Shown here piece after piece: positions 46,111-54,352 of a stretch of 64,000 nt of DNA. Location of the stretch: positions 1 to 64,000 of the forward strand of contig NZ_JAMXLR010000033.1 of NCBI RefSeq assembly GCF_024054565.1. The letters run 5' to 3'. The first letter of the stretch is position 1. The number at the start of each line of letters is the position of its first letter. The notes beneath the pieces are model-generated. The model was not told the DNA's origin, did no database searches, and saw only the letters and a program-made list of their open reading frames with translations. This stretch comes from Aeoliella straminimaris (lineage in GTDB: Bacteria; Planctomycetota; Planctomycetia; Pirellulales; Lacipirellulaceae). Position numbers and translations under genes: made by a program.

Positions 46111-46688
46111 GATCCAATTTCCCGGGGGCCGGTTTAGACGGCACTATTCCATAAAGCGTGGCCCAATCCCTCTCCTGCAACCGGGGGTAAAACTGGCCAC
46201 CTCCCCCAGCTTAGTCTCCACCTTCGCCCGAATCGCCGAGGTGTTCAGCCATTCAGGCTTGAGAATTGCGTAGTCGATGCGATGATCTCTCATTGCCAGG
46301 CAAAACAGCTGCCGGTGTCGCCCGGTGCTGGAATCATCTCACTGCGAGGCTTCCAAGGTGTTGTCGACCACCGCAGGAAATGACATCGCCAGGCCGCAGC
46401 GATCACCTTCACCTCGCTCAGTTTCAATTTGAAGTTCGGCACAGCGGCTGGACCATCCGACAGGAGTTGCGCTCGAAGCTAACGCGCAGCGGTCTCCTCC
46501 GAGATTTGACACCTCGGCGGCTTCACGGAAGGTCACCGAGCTGGCGGTCGATTTATCCGCCTGCACGAAGAATCTGAGAAGCTCGCGTCGGTGTAGCCAC
46601 CTCAGCCACTTTGGCGGACCAAGACTTCCGCTTCGCCACGGCCTTACTACCACCACAGTCAATTGTGAGACCGGAGCCGAACGTCGGC
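46111..46688. other. Intergenic region with repeat R and possible coding remnant
   Basis: Repeat R lies at 46445-46516. On the minus strand 46130-46330 a frame reads DHRIDYAILKPEWLNTSAIR, which looks like protein but has no start and no family I know. Nothing else supported. Confidence 0.35.
46445..46516 (+). repeat. Dispersed repeat R, end of module 3
   Basis: CGGCTGGACCATCCGACAGG followed by GGTCTCCTCCGAGATTTGAC and ACC, matching the block order of the copies at 9011 and 30130. It lies between the last gene of module 3 and the truncated sigma gene. Confidence 0.5.
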
Positions 46689-46694
46689 TATAAT
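46689..46694 (+). promoter_or_regulatory. Putative -10 element of truncated sigma gene 4
   Basis: TATAAT, 7 bases, ATG 46702. The promoter geometry is kept although the gene behind it is destroyed. Confidence 0.5.
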
Positions 46695-46701
46695 CGAGGT
46701 C

Positions 46702-46806
46702 ATGGCCGACGTCACGGAAATCGTGCCCCAGATCCAGCAGGGAGATCCCTCGGCTGCCGATCAGTTACTGCCGGTGGTTTATGACGAGTTGCGCAAGCTG
46801 GCTGCA
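46702..46806 (+). pseudogene. Truncated ECF sigma factor gene (first 35 codons)
   Basis: Reads MADVTEIVPQIQQGDPSAAD, then QLLPVVYDELRKLAA, matching sigma genes 1-3 up to residue 35. Homology stops abruptly at 46806, where repeat segment B begins. The open frame continues to 47091 but encodes unrelated sequence. Insertion of the B/A repeat block or a deletion has removed the rest, and no kinase follows. It marks what was probably the start of a fourth module. Confidence 0.85.
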
Positions 46807-46960
46807 GTCCCTTGCCCGCCGGTGCTCGACCGCACCATCGCCAAGATCCCAGCCCGCACGGCCTCGGGTAGCTCCGCCCATCGCTCGACGACGAGGGCCA
46901 GATCGGGGTCGTTTGGGGCCGAACCTGCGCCAACTGCGCCGCATTCTGCGCCGCGGGCAT
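46807..46960 (-). repeat. Repeat segment B, copy 2 (inverted)
   Basis: On the minus strand it encodes PDLALVVERWAELPEAVRAG, the counterpart of 625-790. It starts exactly where the sigma homology ends. Confidence 0.45.
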
Positions 46961-47020
46961 CGGGAATCGACGTTTTCCCCTCGTTTCGCGAGGGTGGTTC
47001 GAGTCCCTCCCGGACTACTT
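46921..47020 (+). repeat. Repeat segment A, copy 2
   Basis: Counterpart of 463-563. It has a 6-bp hairpin (CCCTCG/CGAGGG) and ends GGTTCGAGTCCCTCCCGGAC. Overlaps the end of segment B on the other strand. Confidence 0.5.
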
Positions 47021-47116
47021 GGGGGTCACCCGCGTCGACACGAACGCGGGGGATTTGCGCCGCTATAGGCTCCTGTTCGCCGCCCAAATGATTGAGAAGA
47101 AAGTGACGGGATTGCT

Positions 47117-47635
47117 TCACGGTGGGCGGGCTGTGCCGGCGTCCACCAAGGCTTGAGCCACCGTCTCATCACGGGTAATTTGACTCAGCTTTTCTTGCCG
47201 TAACGTATAGGCGCGGGAATCGTCAACGTGAACGACCAGTATGTCACGCCCAAGGTATAGCGCAGAGTTCCAGGTGGCCCCATGCCCGGCAGCGCGGGAT
47301 CTGCCTAGACATGGTTTCGTAGAGTAGACCGAACCTCGCCGACGTACTCACTTACGCGCTGACGGATTTATTGGGCTTCGAAGTTGGTGAACTTCATTAC
47401 CCAACTCGTGGCATTTCTGGCAAGGTCGGACAAGGACTCCAACGCTACCCTGCTAGCGAACTCTCCTAGCCGTTCACCACCCATGCCATCGGCCACGATA
47501 ATTTCGAAGACAGCATCGTCGCTCAGCTCATGACCTTCCCTTTCCAGGATGGTCAGCAATAGCTCGCTCGACTGGCGTCGCTTCCAAACTGCGTAGGGGT
47601 CCTCGTTGTCAGGTCGGATATAACCTGCTACTCAC
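47117..47635 (-). pseudogene. PP2C-type protein phosphatase pseudogene
   Basis: The minus strand encodes YIRPDNEDPYAVWKRRQSSE, then FEIIVADGMGGERLGEFASR: the NED and ADGMGGxxxGExAS metal-site motifs of PP2C phosphatases. An in-frame TAA at 47368-47370 interrupts, the frame continues to RSTLRNHV and a TAG (47305), and after a frameshift near 47300 homology resumes with LGRDILVVHVDDSRAYTLRQ and ITRDETVAQALVDAG, ending at TGA 47117. The usual HVGDSRAY is HVDDSRAY, losing a conserved glycine. No start codon remains; a stop precedes the first motif. An intact copy would dephosphorylate Ser/Thr proteins such as the kinases in this region (inference). Confidence 0.75.
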
Positions 47636-47670
47636 GAAATGGGGAAACGTCGTCTCTCGTCAGGGCGTCG

Positions 47671-47896
47671 CTATTCAATCTCCGTTACATCCTCGTGGTC
47701 AATCTCATCCGCGTTCTTATCGGCTGGGTCGGGCGCAGTCGTTTCGGGCGAAGTCGGCGGAGCAGTCGATTCGACTGGTGGGACGTCAACATCGTCCATC
47801 TCAGTCTCGCAACCGACGAAAGGAACGACTGGGATCGCAGCGGTAATCGAGGTGAGTCAACCCAAAAGTGGCGTGGAGAAGAAAGGCTTTGGTCAT
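47671..47896 (-). pseudogene. Possible frameshifted small acidic lipoprotein gene
   Basis: ATG 47896 opens MTKAFLLHATFGL, a signal-like start. A one-base shift near 47858 then leads into ITAAIPVVPFVGCETEMDDV, with a lipobox-like cysteine, and an acidic, proline-rich tail (STAPPTSPETTAPDPADKN) ending at TAG 47671. This is the composition of small planctomycete lipoproteins. It lies directly upstream of the PP2C remnant on the same strand. Without the frameshift neither part makes sense. Confidence 0.4.
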
Positions 47897-48497
47897 CGGT
47901 AAACTCTGGTTCTGCGGGAAGAGGTAGTAAGTGTTAGACGTCAGCTGAGTTACGTAATTAAGTCACGCAATCCGGATGCCAGAAGGCTAACTAGTGTGAG
48001 ATCCACTCTGCAGCAATTGAGGCCCGTGCGTCCAACAACAACTTCCAGTGATCCACCGAAAGCGAATGGTCGGACTACTTATAGAGGCAGTTTGAAACCA
48101 AACGAGGCACGTGAACCACACGGTGGGGGCGGCTGCAAGTTTTGATAAAGCACCTGCCTGACGAAAGTAGCTCGTCGCAACTAGACTGCACCGCACGTCG
48201 AGGTAGCGGACAAATGGTTGTTCGCGAAGCACATCGCTTATGCAGTCCGACCGCTCAGCAACCAGGTGCGCTATTTGCGCAGGCAGGAGATAGGGTGGCG
48301 GCGGACACTGCGCAATTCAACGCGGGGTGTCCGTCCTGGTAGTGCCTGCAGCTAGCGGCAAATGCCAACTCCTGTCGGCGATTCAGAGCAAAAGAGTGAT
48401 TCGGCATCGCATATGCAGCGATTCCTAGTTGCTCGATCGGGTTCGACTATTCGGTATTTTCGACTTTGGAGCGAGCAGTCTACGAGGAAGGTCAGCG
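47897..48497. other. Intergenic region, 600 bp
   Basis: No convincing reading frame, repeat or RNA. The last 15 bases carry the GAGGAAGG ribosome-binding site of the next gene. Confidence 0.4.
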
Positions 48498-49172
48498 ATG
48501 GGCGATCCAATTCTGTATAAATGCCCCGGATGCAATGACGACGTCGCCGTCGAATCTCATCTCTGTGGGGAGTCGGTTGCTTGTCCTACTTGCGGCAGCA
48601 AGTTTGTTCCGGAGCCACCGCGTGCTGAGCCGATGCAAGTTGCAACGGAACGCGCAAGCGAGGACATCAGTGAGGCGAATGTGGTGGATCGAACCGCTGA
48701 CGATGAAACCATCATTCATCAGGTCCATCAGGCGATGTTCCGTCGAAATCCGTTTTGGTTTCTGTTGCTATCGACGGTTTTCGTCGGATGCCTGGTGCTT
48801 TCAGGAGTTATCTGGTTCTGGCCCGCCGACCAGGGGCGATGGGAATCCGCAACTTCCCTTGGTCTTGTCCTTCTTTTGATCGCTCTAGTTTTTGGGGCGA
48901 TGCTGCTTGTGTGGTGGGTGCGCACTCGTTCGATGACGCTTACTGTCACCAATAAACGGACGAGGTTGCGTGAGGGAATACTCGCAAAGCAGACAACCGA
49001 AGTACAGCACGACGACGTCCGCAATCTCCAAATCGACCAGAGTGCGGTTCAGAGGTTGCTGAGCGTCGGCGATTTAGCCATTTCGAGTTCCGGTCAAGAC
49101 GATTTGGAAGTCGTCGCCAAAGGGATTCCTAGTCCGGGCGAGATCGCTGCCCTCATTCGCAAACGACAATAG
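48498..49172 (+). CDS. Membrane PH-domain (YdbS/DUF304-like) protein with zinc ribbon
   Basis: 224 residues from ATG 48498, with GAGGAAGG 7 bases upstream; an earlier start at 48429 would add a non-conserved leader. An N-terminal zinc ribbon (YKCPGC, then CPTC) precedes two membrane helices (about 85-107, FWFLLLSTVFVGCLVLSGVI, and 118-142). The C-terminal bacterial PH domain reads MTLTVTNKRTRLREGILAKQ and TTEVQHDDVRNLQIDQS, ending in DLAISSSGQDDLEVVAKGIP. PH-like proteins of this type are membrane proteins of unclear function. It is a single gene with no operon partner. Confidence 0.85.
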   Translation: MGDPILYKCPGCNDDVAVESHLCGESVACPTCGSKFVPEPPRAEPMQVATERASEDISEANVVDRTADDETIIHQVHQAMFRRNPFWFLLLSTVFVGCLVLSGVIWFWPADQGRWESATSLGLVLLLIALVFGAMLLVWWVRTRSMTLTVTNKRTRLREGILAKQTTEVQHDDVRNLQIDQSAVQRLLSVGDLAISSSGQDDLEVVAKGIPSPGEIAALIRKRQ

Positions 49173-49360
49173 CCCACCTACAGCAGTCTACACGGGGTCA
49201 GGTTCAACAAATGCTGATCAAGCTATGGTAGGGTCAGCCAGATCTGCTCGTAGGTTAATGTTTTGCCGCACGAACGGCACGAGACGTGCAGCATTCAATG
49301 GCTAAACTCCAGATTCTTTAGGGAGTTTGTTCGCGCTTTGCTCATCTACTGAGGCAGGCT

Positions 49361-49741
49361 ATGTCTAAAAGTGTATTTCACGTCGTGCCAAGCGGAGATG
49401 GGTGGGCGGTACGCTCTGAAGGCGCCGCAGATGTCGCCAGCTCCGCCAACACCAAGCCGCAGGCGTTGCGAGATGCCGAACGTTTGGCGTCCAAAGAAGC
49501 GCCGAGTCGAATTGTGGTGCACGATGTCGACGGTACCATCGAGGGCCATCGAACTGTCGAAGCACCCTCTACCGGCCCCATACGACCAGCTAGAACCGAC
49601 ATCGATGAGGGTCATCAGCTGTCACCGTCCAGCGCGGAATCGCCATCGGATCGACTTCGCCTGCGATGGTGTGGAATGGGAATACTGCTAGGCATAAGTG
49701 CCTGGATTGGTTATCGATTAATCACAGAAGGATCTCGGTGA
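49361..49741 (+). CDS. DUF2188 domain protein with C-terminal membrane helix
   Basis: 126 residues. The first 65 (VFHVVPSGDGWAVRSEGAAD, RIVVHDVDGTIEGHR) match the short DUF2188 domain: strand, GGW-type turn, central alignment of Ala residues, then VVHxxDG. A linker rich in Pro and Ser follows, then a single membrane helix near 103-120 (MGILLGISAWIGYRLI). DUF2188 function is unknown. ATG 49361 has GAGG upstream at a slightly long spacing. Single gene between two intergenic stretches; no partner suggested. Confidence 0.75.
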   Translation: MSKSVFHVVPSGDGWAVRSEGAADVASSANTKPQALRDAERLASKEAPSRIVVHDVDGTIEGHRTVEAPSTGPIRPARTDIDEGHQLSPSSAESPSDRLRLRWCGMGILLGISAWIGYRLITEGSR

Positions 49742-50399
49742 GTTTGTACCGCGCGAATCCAAGCGATTCAGTCGCGGTCGAAACTTTGCCAGCTCAATGG
49801 GTTATGATAGCGCGTACCGTGAGGGTACTTCGTAGCGGGGGGGCCAGCTCAGACGAAATCTGGCCATGGGGCTGTGCGAGGCCATGCTGATGGATGCCGG
49901 TGTCCAACTCGTGACTCAAGCAGGTTCTCTTCTTTGTTAATCGGTCGCGACGACCTAGCTTGCTGCTCAATTTCGACCAGCTCAGATTCTTGCGAACCTT
50001 CCCCACGGGACACGGTTTGATCCGATATGGATGTTGGTTGCCTAAATGCACCCGGCTCAGGAATGCGCAGCTGCAACACCCGAGCCAAGTGGGGGGTTAC
50101 GGCCCACGTTGGTTGTCTTCAATCCAGCCAACCGCTCACTGAGCGAACAAAGCAATCGACGAATCGCTCTTTCATTCCCAGCGGGAGGCATGGGGGCGGC
50201 AGCGAGGAATGGGCGGCCCGAGTTTTGCTGGTTAGCCAGATAGCTTTTTAGAAAAAGACAATGCGAGCGACTTCCGTGTGCCAGGATACGTTATGGTTTT
50301 GCGGTAGTTCTGGACGTTGGAACGCTGTGCCGCATGTAATTTCAGTGAAGCAGTAGTTCGTTGTGCCTGTTTACTGCAAGTTCACAATGGAGGTAGATG
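49742..50399. other. Intergenic region, 650 bp
   Basis: Several short frames overlap on both strands but none has a ribosome-binding site together with protein-like composition. I see no RNA gene or repeat. The last 12 bases hold the GGAGG site of the next gene. Confidence 0.4.
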
Positions 50400-50633
50400 A
50401 TGGGGAAATGTATAACCTGCGGCAATGAGTACGATGCCTCATTCGACGTTATCAAGGAAGGCCAGACGTACACCTTTGATTCGTTTGAATGCGCGATCGC
50501 CAGGCTGGCTCCTTCGTGCGAAGCATGTGGGATCAGGATTATCGGACACGGGCTACAAAGTGGCCAACGGTACTTCTGCTGCGATCACTGTGCCGAGCGT
50601 TCCGGTGTCACTGAACTGAAGGACCGAGCGTAA
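50400..50633 (+). CDS. Small zinc-binding (metallothionein/YHS-like) protein
   Basis: 77 residues. Cysteine pairs: CITC near the start, one C in TFDSFECAIA, CEACG in the middle and FCCDHC near the end, giving about eight metal ligands with nearby histidines. The pattern suggests two zinc sites like those of small YHS or metallothionein-type proteins. ATG 50400 is 6 bases after GGAGG; ATG 50397 is 3 bases after it, so the second is favoured. Such proteins are common in bacteria, and no role is established. Stand-alone gene. Confidence 0.75.
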   Translation: MGKCITCGNEYDASFDVIKEGQTYTFDSFECAIARLAPSCEACGIRIIGHGLQSGQRYFCCDHCAERSGVTELKDRA

Positions 50634-50912
50634 CAGGCAAGCGTGATTTAGGACCTTCCAATCGAGACGCAATCCACTCGTTGTCGCCTAGTTCGTATTG
50701 CGACGGTCAATCGGCATGAGTGGCCTACTACTGCTTGTTGTCCTCGGACCAGTGGGGTGGTGCGTGGCCTCGGCGGAAAGATGAACTTCAAAACATGTTC
50801 TAAGACCTAGACGCAGCAGTGGATATTTCCACCTCAGCAAGATAGGTCTGGCAACCGCGGCGCCCAAGCGTGACCCTCTTGAGGAGAATCGCCCACCAAC
50901 TCAAAGCGTTCG

Positions 50913-53900
50913 TCACTCTTCCCCCTCCGGCCGCTGAAAATGCTGGTCCATGAAATCGGCCATTACCTCAAGGTCTTTGGGGAACAGCCGATGGCCACCT
51001 TCGTGCACGTAGTAACCGATGTCGCCACTTAAGAACGTGTTGGGCGGAGGATACTCTTCGCCATCCGGGCCTTGGAGTCCGTAGAGTTCATAGACCGGCT
51101 CGGCGGCTTTGGCGGCCACCCACTCGCCCTTCGCGTCGGACCAGGTATCTTCGGAGCCGACGACGTGCAGGATCGGGCGGGGGGCTATCAGGGCTACCAG
51201 TTCATGCCCGTCGACTGGCAGGGCGTCGACGTCGAAGGCGTAGGTGGCATAATTCGGGGTGTACCAGTAATCGAACCGCTCGGGGTTCGTGAGGTCGGCC
51301 ACCGTCTCGCCAAAGTTACGGCGGCTAATGGCCGCTCCGCCTTCGCCGGAGAGCAGCGGCATCACCAGCGCGAAACGCTCGTCCTGCGCGCCGGCCCAGA
51401 TGACCGTCTTGCCAAGCCGCGATACCCCGGCCAGGGCCACCTGCTTGCTGTCGACGGCCGGGTCGGTTTCGAGGTAGTCGAGCACCCGGCTCAGCCCCCA
51501 CGACCATCCGCCGATCGCACCCCACTCGTTGTCGTCGCGCTCATCGCCCGTCGCGCCAAACAATGACCGGACACCATGACGCCCGCCATGATCGAAATCA
51601 GGCTCGATGTCGCCGTAGTACACCAGGGCGAGCCCGTAGCCACGGTCGATGAAGAACTTCGCGTTGAAGGGGCCAAAGCTGAACGTTTCGCGATCGGGCA
51701 CGCGGACCTGCCGCCGGGTGTCCCACGCCATGCCTTCGTCGATGCCCGGTTCGTCGACCGCCAGGCAATTGGGCGAGAAGCCAATATACAAAAGCGTCGG
51801 GACGGGACCTTTCGCATCGGCAGGAACATAGCGGAGCACGCGAATGGTCGGCGCATCGGGCCCCTCGCCAAAGTGGAGGCGAGCCTGACTGCGGCGGGCC
51901 GCGCCATCGAGACCTTCGGCGTCGCGCTCGATTACCTCGACGGTTGGTTTGATGGTCTTGGTGGGCGTGACGCCGAACTGATGTTCGGCGAACAGCTTCA
52001 GCAGTTCCGGTCGACGGACCGCTTCCCATTGGTCGGTCGAACTAACCTTTTCCCCATCCGCTGTCGTCAGCGGGTCGGGCAATGTGTAGTCGCGGACAGA
52101 TGCCTCGTCGGTATTGGTGGGCGGCTGATTCTTCCAGGCCTCGGCGTCCGGGCGTTGCTTCGGCTGTGGAGGTTCTTCGCCGTTGCCCTCATCGCTCACT
52201 AATTCCAGACGCAGGTAGTCGTACACCACGCCATTGTTCACAGGGCCGGCCGGAACGGTGAGCGTCAGGGTGTTGTCGCCCTCGCGCAGTAGCGAGGCGT
52301 CGCACTCCAGCTCTCGCTCGTACCATAACCCTTGGATTTGGTGACGGGTAATCACGCCATCGCCCATGCCAAGTCGCACCTCGCCGGCGGGTTGTCCATT
52401 CACATCGATGTCGATCGAACGGGTGCCGGTACCACAAATCGCCAGCCGCAGGACAGCCCTCCCGGAGGGCAAATCGTCCATATCGAAGCGAATGGTGTAG
52501 GGTGTCGCCCTGCCATGGCCCGACACACCGCGGTAAGGCAGCACCCGCGCGCCAGCATCGATGTTGTGGGGCACGTGAGCAAAGAACCAATCCTTCGCCG
52601 GGCTGCTTTTTCCTATGGTGAAGGTAACGTCGTCGGGGAACAACTGCGGATACTCGAGCGTGATCCGTGGATCGAAGTAACGATCGCTGCCGGCGAACTC
52701 GGTGGCCGTCCGATTGGGGATTCCAATTTCCCACAACTGCTTGCCGCGACGCACGGGCGTCCAGCGGAGTTCGCCCAAGTCGACCGTTGCACTGTCGTCC
52801 ACTGCGATATCGGCCTTGGCGAACTCGCCCAGCACGCCGTCGGCCATGGCGTACAGCGTGTAGGTGCCCGGCGCTACGTTGGAGATTTCGAATGCACCGT
52901 CAGAGGCTTCGCACTCCATCCAAAACTGGTAGTGCTTGGCGTCGGTCTGCCAGGAGATCGGTCGCTTGAGTCCCCGCCATCCCGGCACGCTATATGGCGA
53001 GTGAGCGAGTCCCACCCAGAACTTGCCGAGTCGTGTTTCGAACTGCGGATCGTCGAGTACCAGTTGTCCGGTGACGGTGCCACGCTCAGCGGGTTTCGCG
53101 TACCCCGTGGCATCGACCCAACCGTAAGGCCACGCCTTGGCTTCGACGGCAGCCCGCTGTTTGGCGTCGTTCCACAGAGCATCCGGGTCGCCCCCTTCAT
53201 TCACGTAGAGCAGAAACGGACCGATGACCTTGGTCCACCGCTCGCCCTCCTCCACGGAGACATTCGCCCCGCCGTAGTGGCTCGAGCGCCAGTAGTTCAG
53301 CACCACGGGTGCTTGAGTCCGCGTGGTGTCGCGATGACAGAGGAACTCTGGCTTGGTCGGGCCGCCGCTAAGGTACTCGGTGTTGGGATTGATAAGGTAG
53401 AAGCCAATTTTACGGTCGGTGGAGGCGAATCCGTATGCACGGTTCTCCGACTGTAGCGCCGTAAAGACATATTTGTCTTCGCTATGGTCGATCTCGGGAT
53501 AGCTACGGTTGCGATGCTCATCGATGCTCATCCAGTCGAAATAGTCGGCCAGCTTCACGGCGAAGCGGGCTTCGGACATCGTGGCCGCGGGGTACTCGGG
53601 CAGGTGATCGAAAATGCAGTAGGTGTAGATGGCCGAATCATCCCGCCCAAGGGCGTAGCGAATTTCGATGTCGGCCGCGAAGTCGCCCTCGCTGGGTGTA
53701 CCCGGCCCATGCCCCATGGGAATACCGCCGGAGATGCCTATGACGGCCACCTCGGCCCGCTCGCCATCGTTCGTCGCGGGATCGATCGTGATGGTAGCTT
53801 GGGTCTCCTTCCCGCCAATCGTGTCGTGCGACCAGTACCCACCGGCGTGCCCTGAGCGATCAGTCAGTACTTCGGTGTCGCCGTAACGCAGCGAACGCAG

Positions 53901-54089
53901 GTCGCCGCTCTGCTTGAGGATGCGGGCGGTGAGGATACCGTTGGAGAGGATGAACGCGTCGGCGGTTTCTTGGACCGTTACGGGTGGCGGACCGACGTCT
54001 TCGGCCGTGGCGGCGTTGGAAAGGCCGACCACCGCAGCTAAGAGAACAACGGACAACCCACGAGCGACTACACCCACTTGCTTCGACAT
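50913..54089 (-). CDS. Exported rhamnogalacturonan lyase (PL4-like) fused to CE15 glucuronoyl esterase-like domain
   Basis: 1058 residues from ATG 54089. Signal peptide about 1-30 (LSVVLLAAVVGLSNAATAE). Residues 35-330 resemble PL4 rhamnogalacturonan lyase (ILSNGILTARILKQSGDLRS, HAGGYWSHDTIGG), then a fibronectin-like part (GTVTGQLVLDD) and a CBM-like sandwich (RGKQLWEIGIPNRTATEF). After a linker rich in Pro and Gln (near 650), residues 690-1050 form an alpha/beta-hydrolase with the CE15 nucleophile motif GVSRLGK, a glutamate/aspartate segment (HVVGSEDTWSD) and catalytic histidine in HEGGHRLF. The lyase would cleave the pectin rhamnogalacturonan backbone, the esterase 4-O-methylglucuronoyl or similar esters. 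The protein is presumably exported to degrade plant or algal polysaccharide. Confidence 0.85.
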   Translation of the reverse strand: MSKQVGVVARGLSVVLLAAVVGLSNAATAEDVGPPPVTVQETADAFILSNGILTARILKQSGDLRSLRYGDTEVLTDRSGHAGGYWSHDTIGGKETQATITIDPATNDGERAEVAVIGISGGIPMGHGPGTPSEGDFAADIEIRYALGRDDSAIYTYCIFDHLPEYPAATMSEARFAVKLADYFDWMSIDEHRNRSYPEIDHSEDKYVFTALQSENRAYGFASTDRKIGFYLINPNTEYLSGGPTKPEFLCHRDTTRTQAPVVLNYWRSSHYGGANVSVEEGERWTKVIGPFLLYVNEGGDPDALWNDAKQRAAVEAKAWPYGWVDATGYAKPAERGTVTGQLVLDDPQFETRLGKFWVGLAHSPYSVPGWRGLKRPISWQTDAKHYQFWMECEASDGAFEISNVAPGTYTLYAMADGVLGEFAKADIAVDDSATVDLGELRWTPVRRGKQLWEIGIPNRTATEFAGSDRYFDPRITLEYPQLFPDDVTFTIGKSSPAKDWFFAHVPHNIDAGARVLPYRGVSGHGRATPYTIRFDMDDLPSGRAVLRLAICGTGTRSIDIDVNGQPAGEVRLGMGDGVITRHQIQGLWYERELECDASLLREGDNTLTLTVPAGPVNNGVVYDYLRLELVSDEGNGEEPPQPKQRPDAEAWKNQPPTNTDEASVRDYTLPDPLTTADGEKVSSTDQWEAVRRPELLKLFAEHQFGVTPTKTIKPTVEVIERDAEGLDGAARRSQARLHFGEGPDAPTIRVLRYVPADAKGPVPTLLYIGFSPNCLAVDEPGIDEGMAWDTRRQVRVPDRETFSFGPFNAKFFIDRGYGLALVYYGDIEPDFDHGGRHGVRSLFGATGDERDDNEWGAIGGWSWGLSRVLDYLETDPAVDSKQVALAGVSRLGKTVIWAGAQDERFALVMPLLSGEGGAAISRRNFGETVADLTNPERFDYWYTPNYATYAFDVDALPVDGHELVALIAPRPILHVVGSEDTWSDAKGEWVAAKAAEPVYELYGLQGPDGEEYPPPNTFLSGDIGYYVHEGGHRLFPKDLEVMADFMDQHFQRPEGEE

Positions 54090-54352
54090 GGCTTCCACTC
54101 CGCGAATGCGTGGTAGATGAGAACACACAAGCGACCACGGCCGACGTCGCGCGAAGCGTTTCTCGCGGATCGTCAGTGATGGCGTAGTGGAGATTGTACT
54201 CGAATCGGCGCGGCGACGCGCACCGTTAGCCGGCCCGCAAAGCTAGGGACTTTTTCCGCAAGGAAACATGAAGGGCCCGCGCAAGCGGAGACTCGCCTGA
54301 CACATCCTGCGAAGCTGTAGCACCAATGCTGCTTTGAAACGTCGCTGCTCAC

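Noticed and set aside
46995..47015. tRNA T-arm-like phrase GGTTCGAGTCCCTC
   Set aside because: The flanking bases do not form a 5-bp T-stem with a 7-base loop, and no anticodon, D or acceptor arm is present.
46702..47091. 129-residue protein starting like a sigma factor
   Set aside because: Only the first 35 residues are sigma; the rest is an out-of-frame reading of repeat segments, so it is a pseudogene.
46779..47120. 113-residue minus-strand protein across segments A and B
   Set aside because: It translates a repeat block and overlaps the sigma remnant; only the LPEAVRAG part recurs, so it is treated as a repeat remnant.
47639..47902. 87-residue plus-strand Ser-rich protein
   Set aside because: It is the opposite-strand shadow of the acidic lipoprotein remnant.
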